From Bathymodiolus brooksi (taxonomy: Eukaryota; Mollusca; Bivalvia; Mytilida; Modiolidae), in assembly GCA_963680875.1 (NCBI GenBank), contig OY804578.1:992001-1056000 (forward strand): 64,000 nt of DNA. Reading direction: 5' to 3'. Positions 40,501-59,200 of this stretch are shown here, one piece after another. Numbering within the stretch: the stretch's first letter is position 1; each line of letters opens with the position of its first letter. The position numbers and the translations under genes were made by a program. The notes under the pieces were generated by a model. The model saw only the letters and a program-made list of their open reading frames with translations, was not told the origin of the DNA and searched no databases.

Positions 40501-43080
40501 ACAACATAGATAGCTAACACAACACTACATAGATAGCTAACACAACACTACATAGATAGTTAACACAACACTACATAGATAATTAACACAACACTACATA
40601 GATAGTTAACACAACACTACATAGATAGCTAACACAACACTTCATAGATAGTTAACACAACACTACATAGATAGTTATCACAACACTACATAGATAGCTA
40701 ACACAACACTACATAGAGAGTTAACAAAACACTACATAGATAGTTAACTCAACACTACATAGATAGTTAACACAACACTACATAGATAGTTAACACAACA
40801 CTACATAGATAGTTAACACAACACTACATAGATAGTTAACAAAACACTACATAGATAGTTAATACAACACTACATAGATAGTTAACACAACACTACATAG
40901 TTAGCTAACACAACACTACATAGATAGTTAGCACAGCACTACATAGATAGTTAACACAACACTACATAGATAGTTAACACAACACTACATCGTTAGTTAA
41001 CACAACACTACATAGATAACTATCACAACACTAAATAGATAGCTAACACAACACTACATAGATAGTTAACACAACACTACATAGATAGTTAACACAACAC
41101 AACATAGATAGCTAACACAACACTACATAGATAGCTAACACAACACTACATAGATAGTTAACACAACACTACATAGATAATTAACACAACACTACATAGA
41201 TAGTTAACACAACACTACATAGATAGCTAACACAACACTACATAGATAGTTAACACAACACTACATAGTTAGCTAACACAACACTACATAGATAGTTAGC
41301 ACAGCACTACATAGATAGTTAACACAACACTACATAGATAGTTAACACAACACTACATCGTTAGTTAACACAACACTACATAGATAACTATCACAACACT
41401 AAATAGATAGCTAACACAACACTACATAGATAGTTAACACAACACTACATAGATAGTTAACACAACACAACATAGATAGCTAACACAACACTACATAGAT
41501 AGCTAACACAACACTACATAGATAGTTAACACAACACTACATAGATAATTAACACAACACTACATAGATAGTTAACACAACACTACATAGATAGCTAACA
41601 CAACACTACATAGATAGTTAACACAACACTACATAGATAGTTAACACAACACTACATAGATAGTTAACACAACACTACATAGTTAGTTAACACAACACTA
41701 CATAGATAGTTAACACAGCACTACATAGATAGTTAACACAACACTACACAGATAGTTAACAAAACACTACACAGATAGTTAACACAACACTACATCGTTA
41801 GTTAACACAACACTACATAGATAACTATCACAACACTAAATAGATAGCTAACACAACACTACATAGATAGTTAACACAACACTGCATAGATAGTTAACAC
41901 AACACTACACAGATAGTTAATACAACACTACATAGATAGTTAACACAAAACTACATAGATAGTTACCACAACACTACATAGTTAGTTAACACAACACTAC
42001 ACCGATAGTTAACACAACACTACATAGATAGCTAACACAACACTACATAGATAGTTAACACAACACTACACAGATAGTTAACACAACACTACATCGTTAG
42101 TTAACACAACACTACATAGATAACTATCACATCACTAAATAGATAGCTAACACAACACTACATAGATAGTTAACACAACACTACATAGATAGTTAACACA
42201 ACACTACATAGATAGTTAACACAACACTACATAGATAGTTAACACAACACTACATAGATAGTTAACACAACACTACATATATAGTTAACACAACACTACA
42301 TAGATAGTTAACACAACACTACATAGATAGCTAGCACAAGACTACATAGATAATTAACACAACACTACATAGATAGTTAACACAACATTACATAGATAGC
42401 TAACACAACACTACATAGATAGTTAACACAACACTACATAGATAGTTAACACAACACTACATAGATAGCTAACACAACACTACATAGAGAGTTAACACAA
42501 CACTACATAGATAGTTAACTCAACACTACATAGATAGTTAACACAACACTACATAGATAGTTAACACAACACTACATAGATAGTTAACACAACACTACAT
42601 AAATAGTTAACACAACACTACACAGATAGTTAACACAACACTACATCGTTAGTTAACACAACACTACATAGATAACTATCACAACACTAAATAGATAGCT
42701 AACACAACACTACATAGATAGTTAACACAACACTACATAGATAGTTAACACAACACTACATAGATAGTTAACACAACACTACATAGATAGTTAACACAAC
42801 ACTACATAGATAGTTAACACAACACTACATATATAGTTAACACAACACTACATAGATAGTTAACACAACACTACATAGATAGCTAGCACAAGACTACATA
42901 GATAATTAACACAACACTACATAGATAGTTAACACAACATTACATAGATAGCTAACACAACACTACATAGATAGTTAACACAACACTACATAGATAGTTA
43001 ACACAACACTACATAGATAGCTAACACAACACTACATAGATAGCTAACACAACACTACATAGATAGCTAAAACAAAACTA
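37540..43080. repeat. Higher-order block, copy 2 (322 bp longer)
   Basis: Same variant order as copy 1. After about 41.2 kb the offset rises from 5,267 to 5,589 bp (gctagc 36,741/42,330 and 37,293/42,882), so this copy gained 322 bp (14 units), apparently by a local duplication around 41.0-41.6 kb. The 552-bp sub-duplication is present at 42,330/42,882. Confidence 0.78.
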
Positions 43081-45950
43081 CATAGATATTTAACACAACA
43101 CTACATAGATAGTTAACACAACACTACATCGATAGATAAGACAACACTACATAGATAGTTAACACCACACTACATAGATAGCTAACACAACACTATTTAG
43201 ATAATTAACACAACACTACATAGATGGCTAACATAACATTACACATATAGTTAACACAACACTATTTAGATAGCTAACACAACACTACATAGATAGTTAA
43301 CACAACACTACATAGATAGTTAACACAACACTACATAGATAGTTAACACAACACTACATAGATAGTTAACACAACACTACATAGATAGCTAACACAACAC
43401 TACATAGATAGCTAATACAACACTACATAGATAGCTAACACAACATTACATAGATAGCTAACACAACACTACATAGATAGTTAACACAACACTACATAGA
43501 TAGTTAACACAGCACTACATAGATAGCTAACACAACACTACATAGATAGTTAACACAACACTACATAGATAGTTAACACAACACTATTTAAATAGTTAAC
43601 ACAACACTACAAAGATAGTTAACACAACACTACATAGATAGTTAACACAACACTACATCGTTAGTTAACACAACACTACATAGATAACTATCACAACACT
43701 AAATAGATAGCTAACACAACACTACATAGATAGTTAACACAACACTACATAGATAGTTAATACAATACTACATAGATAGTTAACACAACACTATTTAGAT
43801 AGTTAACACAACACTACATAGATAGTTAACACAACACTACATAGATAGTTAACACAACACTACATAGATAGCTAGCACAAGACTACATAGATAGTTAACA
43901 CAACACTACATAGATAGTTAACACAACACTACACAGATAGTTAACACAACACTACATCGTTAGTTAACACAATACTACATAGATAACTATCACAACACTA
44001 CATAGATAGTTAACACAACACTACATAGATAGTTAACACAACACTACATAGATAGTTAACACAACACTACATAGATAGTTAAAACACCACTACATAGACA
44101 GTTAACACAACACTACATAGATAGTTAACACAACACTACATAGATAGTTAACACAACACTACATAGATAGTTAACACAACACAACATAGATAGCTAACAC
44201 AACACTACATAGATAGCTAACACAACACTACATAGATAGTTAACACAACACTACATAGATAATTAACACAACACTACATAGATAGTTAACACAACACTAC
44301 ATAGATAGCTAACACAACACTTCATAGATAGTTAACACAACACTACATAGATAGTTATCACAACACTACATAGATAGCTAACACAACACTACATAGAGAG
44401 TTAACAAAACACTACATAGATAGTTAACTCAACACTACATAGATAGTTAACACAACACTACATAGATAGTTAACACAACACTACATAGATAGTTAACACA
44501 ACACTACATAGATAGTTAACAAAACACTACATAGATAGTTAATACAACACTACATAGATAGTTAACACAACACTACATAGTTAGCTAACACAACACTACA
44601 TAGATAGTTAGCACAGCACTACATAGATAGTTAACACAACACTACATAGATAGTTAACACAACACTACATCGTTAGTTAACACAACACTACATAGATAAC
44701 TATCACAACACTAAATAGATAGCTAACACAACACTACATAGATAGTTAACACAACACTACATAGATAGTTAACACAACACAACATAGATAGCTAACACAA
44801 CACTACATAGATAGCTAACACAACACTACATAGATAGTTAACACAACACTACATAGATAATTAACTCAACACTACATAGATAGTTAACACAACACTACAT
44901 AGATAGCTAACACAACACTACATAGATAGTTAACACAACACTACATAGATAGTTAACACAACACTACATAGATAGCTAACACAACACTACATAGAGAGTT
45001 AACACAACACTACATAGATAGTTAACTCAACACTACATAGATAGTTAACACAACACTACATAGATAGTTAACACAACACTACATAGATAGTTAACACAAC
45101 ACTACATAGATAGTTAACACAACACTACATAGATAGTTAACACAACACTACATAGATAGTTAACACAACACTACATAGTTAGTTAACACAACACTACATA
45201 GATAGTTAACACAGCACTACATAGATGGTTAACACAACACTACACAGATAGTTAACAAAACACTACACAGATAGTTAACACAACACTACATCGTTAGTTA
45301 ACACAACACTACATAGATAACTATCACAACACTAAATAGATAGCTAACACAACACTACATAGATAGTTAACACAACACTGCATAGATAGTTAACACAACA
45401 CTACACAGATAGTTAATACAACACTACATAGATAGTTAACACAAAACTACATAGATAGTTACCACAACACTACATAGTTAGTTAACACAACACTACACCG
45501 ATAGTTAACACAACACTACATAGATAGCTAACACAACACTACATAGATAGTTAACACAACACTACACAGATAGTTAACACAACACTACATCGTTAGTTAA
45601 CACAACACTACATAGATAACTATCACAACACTAAATAGATAGCTAACACAACACTACATAGATAGTTAACACAACACTACATAGATAGTTAACACAACAC
45701 TACATAGATAGTTAACACAACACTACATAGATAGTTAACACAACACTACATAGATAGTTAACACAACACTACATATATAGTTAACACAACACTACATAGA
45801 TAGTTAACACAACACTACATAGATAGCTAGCACAAGACTACATAGATAATTAACACAACACTACATAGATAGTTAACACAACATTACATAGATAGCTAAC
45901 ACAACACTACATAGATAGTTAACACAACACTACATAGATAGTTAACACAA
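43080..45950. repeat. Higher-order block, copy 3 (partial)
   Basis: Starts within the block at the point equivalent to about 39.0 kb (gataagacaac variant). tggctaacataac is at 43,225 (4,094 bp after 39,131) and gttaaaacacc at 44,078 (3,680 bp after 40,398). The offset change of 414 bp means 18 units are missing relative to copy 2. The same section reappears at 62.0-64.0 kb. Confidence 0.75.
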
Positions 45951-45959
45951 CACTACATA

Positions 45960-48900
45960 GATAGCTAACACAACACTACATAGAGAGTTAACACAACACT
46001 ACATAGATAGTTAACTCAACACTACATAGATAGTTAACACAACACTACATAGATAGTTAACACAACACTACATAGATAGTTAACACAACACTACATAAAT
46101 AGTTAACACAACACTACACAGATAGTTAACACAACACTACATCGTTAGTTAACACAACACTACATAGATAACTATCACAACACTAAATAGATAGCTAACA
46201 CAACACTACATAGATAGTTAACACAACACTACATAGATAGTTAACACAACACTACATAGATAGTTAACACAACACTACATAGATAGTTAACACAACACTA
46301 CATAGATAGTTAACACAACACTACATATATAGTTAACACAACACTACATAGATAGTTAACACAACACTACATAGATAGCTAGCACAAGACTACATAGATA
46401 ATTAACACAACACTACATAGATAGTTAACACAACATTACATAGATAGCTAACACAACACTACATAGATAGTTAACACAACACTACATAGATAGTTAACAC
46501 AACACTACATAGATAGCTAACACAACACTACATAGAGAGTTAACACAACACTACATAGATAGTTAACTCAACACTACATAGATAGTTAACACAACACTAC
46601 ATAGATAGTTAACACAACACTACATAGATAGTTAACACAACACTACATAGATAGTTAACACAACACTACATAGATAGTTAACACAACACTACATAGATAG
46701 TTAACACAACACTACATAGTTAGTTAACACAACACTACATAGATAGTTAACACAGCACTACATAGATAGTTAACACAACACTGCATATATAGTTATCACA
46801 ACACTACATCATTAGATAACACAACACTACATAGATAACTATCACAACACTAAATAGATAGCTAACACAACACTACATAGATAGTTAACACAACACTACA
46901 TAGATAGTTAACACAACACTACATAGATAGTTAACACAACACTACATAGATAGTTAACACAACACTACATAGATAGTTAACACAACACCACATAGATAGT
47001 TAACACAACACTACATAGATAGCTAATACAACACTACATAGATAGCTAACACAACATTACACAGATAGTTAACACAACACTATTTAGATAGTTAACACAA
47101 CACTACATAGATAGTTAACACAACACTACATAGATAGTTAGCACAACATTACATAGATAGTTAACACAACACCACATAGATAGTTTCCACAACACTACAT
47201 AGATAGCTAACACAACACTACATAGATAGCTAACACAACACTACATAGATAGTTAAAACAACACTACATAGATAGTTAACACAACACTACATAGATAGTT
47301 AACACAACACTACATATATAGCAAACACAACACTACATAGATAGTTAACACAACACTACATAGATAGCTAAAACAACACTACATAGATAGTTAACACAAC
47401 ACTACATATGTAGCTAACACAACACTACATAGATAGTTAACACAACACCACATAGATAGTTAACACAACACTATTTAGATAGTTAACACAAAACTACATA
47501 GATAGTTAACACAACACTACATAGATAGTTAACACAACACTACATAGTTAGTTAACACAACACTACACAGATAGTTAACACAACACTACATAGATAGTTA
47601 ACACAACACTACATAGATAGTTAACACAACACTACACAGATAGTTAACACAACACTACATCGTTAGTTAACACAACACTACATAGATAACTATCACAACA
47701 CTAAATAGATAGCTAACACAACACTACATAGATAGTTAACACAACACTACATAGATAGTTAACACAACACTACATAGATAGTTAACACAACACTACATAG
47801 ATAGTTAACACAACACTACATATATAGTTAACACAACACTACATAGATAGTTAACACAATACTGCATAGATAGTTAACACAACACTACATAGATAGCTAG
47901 CACAAGACAACATAGATAGCTTACACAACACTACATAGATAGTTAACACAACACTACACAGATAGTTAACACAACACTACATAGATAACTATCACAACAC
48001 TAAATAGATAGCTAACACAACACTACATAGATAGTTAACACAACACTACATAGATAGTTAACACAACACTACATAGATAGTTAACACAACACTACATAGA
48101 TAGTTAACACAACACTACATAGATAGTTAACACAACACTACATAGATAGTTAACAAAACACTACATAGATAGTTAAAACACCACTACATAGATAGTTAAC
48201 ACAACACTACATAGATAGTTAACACAACACTACATAGATAGTTAACACAACACTACATAGATAGTTAACACAACACAACATAGATAGCTAACACAACACT
48301 ACATAGATAGCTAACACAACACTACATAGATAGTTAACACAACACTACATAGATAATTAACACAACACTACATAGATAGTTAACACAACATTACATAGAT
48401 AACTAACACAACACTACATAGATAGTTAACACAACACTACATAGATAGTTAACACAACACTACATAGATAGCTAACACAACACTACATAGAGAGTGATCA
48501 CAACACTACATAGATAGTTAACTCAACACTACATAGATAGTTAACACAACACTACATAGATAGTTAACACAACACTACATAGATAGTGAACACAACACTA
48601 CATAGATAGTTAACAAAACACTACATAGATAGTTAATACAACACTACATAGATAGTTAACACAACACTACATAGTTAGTTAACACAACACTACATAGATA
48701 GTTAGCACAGCACTACATAGATAGTTAACACAACACTACATAGATAGTTAACACAACACTACATCGTTAGTTAACACAACACTACATAGATAACTATCAC
48801 AACACTAAATAGATAGCTAACACAACACTACATAGATAGTTAACACAACACTACATAGATAGTTAACACAACACAACATAGATAGCTAACACAACGCTAC

Positions 48901-51900
48901 ATAGATAGCTAACACAACACTACATAGATAGTTAACACAACACTACATAGATAATTAACACAACACTACATAGATAGTTAACACAACACTACATAGATAG
49001 CTAACACAACACTACATAGATAGTTAACACAACACTACATAGATAGTTAACACAACACTACATAGATAGCTAACACAACACTACATAGAGAGTTAACACA
49101 ACACTACATAGATAGTTAACTCAACACTACATAGATAGTTAACACAACACTACATAGATAGTTAACACAACACTACATAGATAGTTAACACAACACTACA
49201 TAGATAGTTAACACAACACTACATAGATAGTTAACACAACACTACATAGATAGTTAACACAACACTACATAGTTAGTTAACACAACACTACATAGATAGT
49301 TAACACAGCACTACATAGATAGTTAACACAACACTACATAGATAGTTAACACAACACTACACAGATAGTTAACACAACACTACATCGTTAGTTAACACAA
49401 CACTACATAGATAACTATCACAACACTAAATAGATAGCTAACACAACACTACATAGATAGTTAACACAACACTGCATAGATAGTTAACACAACACTACAC
49501 AGATAGTTAATACAACACTACATAGATAGTTAACACAAAACTACATAGATAGTTACCACAGCACTACATAGTTAGTTAACACAACACTACACAGATAGTT
49601 AACACAACACTACATAGATAGTTTCCACAACACTACATAGATAGCTAACACAACACTACATAGATAGCTAACACAACACTACATAGATAGTTAAAACAAC
49701 ACTACATAGATAGTTAACACAACACTACATAGATAGTTAACACAACACTACATATATAGCAAACACAACACTACATAGATAGTTAACACAACACTACATA
49801 GATAGCTAAAACAACACTACATAGATAGCTAACACAACACTACATAGGTAGCTAACAGAACACTACATAGATAGTTAACACAACACCACATAGATAGTTA
49901 ACACAACACTATTTAGATAGTTAACACAACACTACATAGATAGTTAACACAACACTACATAGATAGTTAACACAACACTACATAGATAGTTAACACATCA
50001 CTACATAGATAGTTAACACAACACTACATAGATAATTAACACAACACTACAGAGATAGCTAATACAAAACTACACAGATAGCTAACACAACACTACATAG
50101 ATAGTTAACACAACACTACATAGATAGTTATCACAACACTACATAGATAGCTAACACAACACTACATAGATAGTTAACACAACACTACACAGATAGTTAA
50201 CACAACACTACATAGATAGTTAACACAACACTACATAGATAGCTAACACAAAATTACATAGATATTTAACACAACACTACATAGATAGTTAACACAACAC
50301 TACATCGATAGCTAAGACAACACTACATAGATAGTTAACACCACACAACATAGATAGCTAACACAACACTATTTAAATAATTAACACAACACTACATAGA
50401 TAGCTAACATAACATTACACATATAGTTAACACAACACTATTTAGATAGTTAACACAACACTACATAGTTAGTTAACACAACATTACATAGATAGTTAAC
50501 ACAACACTACATAGATAGTTAACACAACACCACATATATAGTTAACACAACACTACATAGATAGCTAACACAACACTACATAGATAGTTAACACAACACT
50601 ACATAGATATTTAGCACAACACTACATAGATAGTTAACACAACACTACATAGATAGCTAACACAACACTACATAGATAGCTAATACAACACTACATAGAT
50701 AGCTAACACAACATTACATAGATAGCTAACACAACACTACATAGATAGTTAACACAACACTACATAGATAGTTAACACCACACTACATAGATAGCTAACA
50801 CAACACTATTTAGATAATTAACACAACACTACATAGATGGCTAACATAACATTACACATATTGTTAACACAACACTATTTAGATAGTTAACACAACACTA
50901 CATAGTTAGTTAACACAACATTACATAGATAGTTAACACAACACTACATAGATAGTTAACACAACACTACATAGATAGTTAACACAACACTACATAGATA
51001 GTTAACACAACACTACATAGATAGTTAACACAACACTACATAGATAGTTAACACAACACTACATAGTTAGTTAACACAACACTACATAGATAGTTAACAG
51101 AGCACTACATAGATAGTTAACACAACACAACATAGATAGTTAACACAACACTACATCGTTAGTTAACACAACACTACATAGATAACTATCACAACACTAA
51201 ATAGATAGCTAACACAACACTACATAGATAGTTAACACAACACTACATAGATAGTTAACTCAACACTACATAGATAGTTAACACAACACTACATAGATAG
51301 TTAACACAACACTACATAGATAGTTAACACAACACCACATAGATAGTTAACACAACACTACATAGATAGCTAATACAACACTACATAGATAGCTAACACA
51401 ACATTACACAGGTAGTTAACAAAACACTATTTAGGTAGTTAACACAACACTACATAGATAGTTAACACAACATTACATAGATAGTTAACACAACACCACA
51501 TAGATAGTTTCCACAACACTACATAGATAGCTAACACAACACTACATAGATAGCTAACACAACACTACATAGATAGTTAAAACAACACTACATAGATAGT
51601 TAACACAACACTATATAGATAGTTAACACAACACTACATATATAGCAAACACAACACTACATAGATAGTTAACACAACACTACATAGATAGCTAAAACAA
51701 CACTACATAGATAGCTAACACAACACTACATAGGTAGCTAACACAACACTACATAGATAGTTAACACAACACCACATAGATAGTTAACACAACACTATTT
51801 AGATAGTTAACACAACACTACATAGATAGTTAACACAATACTACATAGATAGTTAATACAACACTACATAGATAGTTAACACATCACTACATAGATAGTT

Positions 51901-52080
51901 AACACAACACTACATAGATAGTTAACACAACACTACAGAGATAGCTAATACAAAACTACATAGATAGCTAAAACAACACTACATAGATAGCTAACACAAC
52001 ACTACATAGATAGCTAAAACAAAACTACATAGATATTTAACACAACACTACATAGATAGTTAACACAACACTACATCGAT
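45960..52080. repeat. 7,245-bp-offset duplication, copy 1
   Basis: Rare variants recur exactly 7,245 bp (315 x 23) later: gctagc 46,378/53,623, gtttccac 47,183/54,428, 49,621/56,866 and 51,507/58,752, and tggctaacataac 50,838/58,083. The match is absent before about 45.9 kb and ends near 52,080. Edges are approximate. Confidence 0.85.
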
Positions 52081-53203
52081 AGTTAAGACAACACTACATA
52101 GATAGTTAACACCACACTACATAGATAGCTAACACAACACTATTTAGATAATTAACACAACACTACATAGATGGCTAACATAACATTACACATATAGTTA
52201 ACACAACACTATTTAGATAGTTAACACAACGCTACATAGTTAGTTAACACAACATTACATAGATAGTTAACACAACACTACATAGATAGCTAACACAACA
52301 CCACATATATAGTTAACACAACACTACATAGATAGCTAACACAACACTACATAGATAGTTAACACAACACTACATAGATAGTTAACACAACACTACATAG
52401 ATAGTTAACACAACACTACATAGATAGTTAACACAACACTACATAGATAGCTAACACAACACTACATAGATAGCTAATACAACACTACATAGATAGCTAA
52501 CACAACATTACATAGATAGCTAACACAACACTACATAGATAGTTAACACAACAATACATAGATAGTTAACACAACACCACATAGATAGCTAACACAACAC
52601 TACATAGATAGTTAACACAACACTACATAGATAGTTAACACAACACTATTTAAATAGTTAACACAACACTATTTAAATAGTTAACACAACACTACACAGA
52701 TAGTTAACACAACACTACATAGATAGTTAACACAAAACTACATAGATAGTTAACACAACACTACATAGTTAGTTAACAAAACACTACACAGATAGTTAAC
52801 ACAACACTACATAGATAGTTAACACAACACTACATAGATATTTAACACGACACTACACAGATAGTTAACACAACACTACATCGTTAGTTAACACAACACT
52901 ACATAGATAACTATCACAACACTAAATAGATAGCTAACACAACACTACATAGATAGTTAACACAACACTACATAGATAGTTAATACAACACTACATAGAT
53001 AGTTAACACCACACTATTTAGATAGTTAACACAACACTACATAGATAGTTAACACAACACTACATAGATAGTTAACACAACACTACATAGATAGTTAACA
53101 CAACACTACATAGATAGCTAGCACAAGACTACATAGATAGTTAACACAACACTACATAGATAGTTAACACAACACTACACAGATAGTTAACACAACACTA
53201 CAT
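51060..53203. repeat. 8,510-bp-offset duplication, copy 1
   Basis: Recurs 8,510 bp (370 x 23) later: gtttccac 51,507/60,017, tggctaacataac 52,172/60,682, gttaatacaac followed by caccacactattt 52,981/61,491, and gctagc 53,117/61,627. The match ends at about 53,203, where copy 1 reads catagatagc and copy 2 reads catcgttagt. Confidence 0.82.
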
Positions 53204-53204
53204 A

Positions 53205-56200
53205 GATAGCTAACACAACACTACATAGAGAGTTAACACAACACTACATAGATAGTTAACTCAACACTACATAGATAGTTAACACAACACTACATAGATA
53301 GTTAACACAACACTACATAGATAGTTAACACAACACTACATAAATAGTTAACACAACACTACACAGATAGTTAACACAACACTACATCGTTAGTTAACAC
53401 AACACTACATAGATAACTATCACAACACTAAATAGATAGCTAACACAACACTACATAGATAGTTAACACAACACTACATAGATAGTTAACACAACACTAC
53501 ATAGATAGTTAACACAACACTACATAGATAGTTAACACAACACTACATAGATAGTTAACACAACACTACATATATAGTTAACACAACACTACATAGATAG
53601 TTAACACAACACTACATAGATAGCTAGCACAAGACTACATAGATAATTAACACAACACTACATAGATAGTTAACACAACATTACATAGATAGCTAACACA
53701 ACACTACATAGATAGTTAACACAACACTACATAGATAGTTAACACAACACTACATAGATAGCTAACACAACACTACATAGAGAGTTAACACAACACTACA
53801 TAGATAGTTAACTCAACACTACATAGATAGTTAACACAACACTACATAGATAGTTAACTCAACACTACATAGATAGTTAACACAACACTACATAGATAGT
53901 TAACACAACACTACATAGATAGTTAACACAACACTACATAGATAGTTAACACAACACTACATAGTTAGTTAACACAACACTACATAGATAGTTAACACAG
54001 CACTACATAGATAGTTAACACAACACTGCATATATAGTTATCACAACACTACATCGTTAGTTAACACAACACTACATAGATAACTATCACAACACTAAAT
54101 AGATAGCTAACACAACACTACATAGATAGTTAACACAACACTACATAGATAGTTAACACAACACTACATAGATAGTTAACACAACACTACATAGATAGTT
54201 AACACAACACTACATAGATAGTTAACACAACACCACATAGATAGTTAACACAACACTACATAGATAGCTAATACAACACTACATAGATAGCTAACACAAC
54301 ATTACACAGATAGTTAACACAACACTATTTAGATAGTTAACACAACACTACATAGATAGTTAACACAACACTACATAGATAGTTAGCACAACATTACATA
54401 GATAGTTAACACAACACCACATAGATAGTTTCCACAACACTACATAGATAGCTAACACAACACTACATAGATAGCTAACACAACACTACATAGATAGTTA
54501 AAACAACACTACATAGATAGTTAACACAACACTACATAGATAGTTAACACAACACTACATATATAGCAAACACAACACTACATAGATAGTTAACACAACA
54601 CTACATAGATAGCTAAAACAACACTACATAGATAGTTAACACAACACTACATATGTAGCTAACACAACACTACATAGATAGTTAACACAACACCACATAG
54701 ATAGTTAACACAACACTATTTAGATAGTTAACACAAAACTACATAGATAGTTAACACAACACTACATAGATAGTTAACACAACACTACATAGTTAGTTAA
54801 CACAACACTACACAGATAGTTAACACAACACTACATAGATAGTTAACACAACACTACATAGATAGTTAACACAACACTACACAGATAGTTAACACAACAC
54901 TACATCGTTAGTTAACACAACACTACATAGATAACTATCACAACACTAAATAGATAGCTAACACAACACTACATAGATAGTTAACACAACACTACATAGA
55001 TAGTTAACACAACACTACATAGATAGTTAACACAACACTACATAGATAGTTAACACAACACTACATATATAGTTAACACAACACTACATAGATAGTTAAC
55101 ACAATACTGCATAGATAGTTAACACAACACTACATAGATAGCTAGCACAAGACAACATAGATAGCTTACACAACACTACATAGATAGTTAACACAACACT
55201 ACACAGATAGTTAACACAACACTACATAGATAACTATCACAACACTAAATAGATAGCTAACACAACACTACATAGATAGTTAACACAACACTACATAGAT
55301 AGTTAACACAACACTACATAGATAGTTAACACAACACTACATAGATAGTTAACACAACACTACATAGATAGTTAACACAACACTACATAGATAGTTAACA
55401 AAACACTACATAGATAGTTAAAACACCACTACATAGATAGTTAACACAACACTACATAGAAAGTTAACACAACGCTACATAGATAGTTAACACAACACTA
55501 CATAGATAGTTAACACAACACAACATAGATAGCTAACACAACACTACATAGATAGCTAACACAACACTACATAGATAGTTAACACAACACTACATAGATA
55601 ATTAACACAACACTACATAGATAGTTAACACAACATTACATAGATAACTAACACAACACTACATAGATAGTTAACACAACACTACATAGATAGTTAACAC
55701 AACACTACATAGATAGCTAACACAACACTACATAGAGAGTGATCACAACACTACATAGATAGTTAACTCAACACTACATAGATAGTTAACACAACACTAC
55801 ATAGATAGTTAACACAACACTACATAGATAGTGAACACAACACTACATAGATAGTTAACAAAACACTACATAGATAGTTAATACAACACTACATAGATAG
55901 TTAACACAACACTACATAGTTAGTTAACACAACACTACATAGATAGTTAGCACAGCACTACATAGATAGTTAACACAACACTACATAGATAGTTAACACA
56001 ACACTACATCGTTAGTTAACACAACACTACATAGATAACTATCACAACACTAAATAGATAGCTAACACAACACTACATAGATAGTTAACACAACACTACA
56101 TAGATAGTTAACACAACACAACATAGATAGCTAACACAACGCTACATAGATAGCTAACACAACACTACATAGATAGTTAACACAACACTACATAGATAAT

Positions 56201-59200
56201 TAACACAACACTACATAGATAGTTAACACAACACTACATAGATAGCTAACACAACACTACATAGATAGTTAACACAACACTACATAGATAGTTAACACAA
56301 CACTACATAGATAGCTAACACAACACTACATAGAGAGTTAACACAACACTACATAGATAGTTAACTCAACACTACATAGATAGTTAACACAACACTACAT
56401 AGATAGTTAACACAACACTACATAGATAGTTAACACAACACTACATAGATAGTTAACACAACACTACATAGATAGTTAACACAACACTACATAGATAGTT
56501 AACACAACACTACATAGTTAGTTAACACAACACTACATAGATAGTTAACACAGCACTACATAGATAGTTAACACAACACTACATAGATAGTTAACACAAC
56601 ACTACACAGATAGTTAACACAACACTACATCGTTAGTTAACACAACACTACATAGATAACTATCACAACACTAAATAGATAGCTAACACAACACTACATA
56701 GATAGTTAACACAACACTGCATAGATAGTTAACACAACACTACACAGATAGTTAATACAACACTACATAGATAGTTAACACAAAACTACATAGATAGTTA
56801 CCACAGCACTACATAGTTAGTTAACACAACACTACACAGATAGTTAACACAACACTACATAGATAGTTTCCACAACACTACATAGATAGCTAACACAACA
56901 CTACATAGATAGCTAACACAACACTACATAGATAGTTAAAACAACACTACATAGATAGTTAACACAACACTACATAGATAGTTAACACAACACTACATAT
57001 ATAGCAAACACAACACTACATAGATAGTTAACACAACACTACATAGATAGCTAAAACAACACTACATAGATAGCTAACACAACACTACATAGGTAGCTAA
57101 CAGAACACTACATAGATAGTTAACACAACACCACATAGATAGTTAACACAACACTATTTAGATAGTTAACACAACACTACATAGATAGTTAACACAACAC
57201 TACATAGATAGTTAACACAACACTACATAGATAGTTAACACATCACTACATAGATAGTTAACACAACACTACATAGATAGTTAACACAACACTACAGAGA
57301 TAGCTAATACAAAACTACACAGATAGCTAACACAACACTACATAGATAGTTAACACAACACTACATAGATAGTTATCACAACACTACATAGATAGCTAAC
57401 ACAACACTACATAGATAGTTAACACAACACTACACAGATAGTTAACACAACACTACATAGATAGTTAACACAACACTACATAGATAGCTAACACAAAATT
57501 ACATAGATATTTAACACAACACTACATAGATAGTTAACACAACACTACATCGATAGCTAAGACAACACTACATAGATAGTTAACACCACACAACATAGAT
57601 AGCTAACACAACACTATTTAAATAATTAACACAACACTACATAGATAGCTAACATAACATTACACATATAGTTAACACAACACTATTTAGATAGTTAACA
57701 CAACACTACATAGTTAGTTAACACAACATTACATAGATAGTTAACACAACACTACATAGATAGTTAACACAACACCACATATATAGTTAACACAACACTA
57801 CATAGATAGCTAACACAACACTACATAGATAGTTAACACAACACTACATAGATATTTAGCACAACACTACATAGATAGTTAACACAACACTACATAGATA
57901 GCTAACACAACACTACATAGATAGCTAATACAACACTACATAGATAGCTAACACAACATTACATAGATAGCTAACACAACACTACATAGATAGTTAACAC
58001 AACACTACATAGATAGTTAACACCACACTACATAGATAGCTAACACAACACTATTTAGATAATTAACACAACACTACATAGATGGCTAACATAACATTAC
58101 ACATATTGTTAACACAACACTATTTAGATAGTTAACACAACACTACATAGTTAGTTAACACAACATTACATAGATAGTTAACACAACACTACATAGATAG
58201 TTAACACAACACTACATAGATAGTTAACACAACACTACATAGATAGTTAACACAACACTACATAGATAGTTAACACAACACTACATAGATAGTTAACACA
58301 ACACTACATAGTTAGTTAACACAACACTACATAGATAGTTAACAGAGCACTACATAGATAGTTAACACAACACAACATAGATAGTTAACACAACACTACA
58401 TCGTTAGTTAACACAACACTACATAGATAACTATCACAACACTAAATAGATAGCTAACACAACACTACATAGATAGTTAACACAACACTACATAGATAGT
58501 TAACTCAACACTACATAGATAGTTAACACAACACTACATAGATAGTTAACACAACACTACATAGATAGTTAACACAACACCACATAGATAGTTAACACAA
58601 CACTACATAGATAGCTAATACAACACTACATAGATAGCTAACACAACATTACACAGGTAGTTAACAAAACACTATTTAGGTAGTTAACACAACACTACAT
58701 AGATAGTTAACACAACATTACATAGATAGTTAACACAACACCACATAGATAGTTTCCACAACACTACATAGATAGCTAACACAACACTACATAGATAGCT
58801 AACACAACACTACATAGATAGTTAAAACAACACTACATAGATAGTTAACACAACACTATATAGATAGTTAACACAACACTACATATATAGCAAACACAAC
58901 ACTACATAGATAGTTAACACAACACTACATAGATAGCTAAAACAACACTACATAGATAGCTAACACAACACTACATAGGTAGCTAACACAACACTACATA
59001 GATAGTTAACACAACACCACATAGATAGTTAACACAACACTATTTAGATAGTTAACACAACACTACATAGATAGTTAACACAATACTACATAGATAGTTA
59101 ATACAACACTACATAGATAGTTAACACATCACTACATAGATAGTTAACACAACACTACATAGATAGTTAACACAACACTACAGAGATAGCTAATACAAAA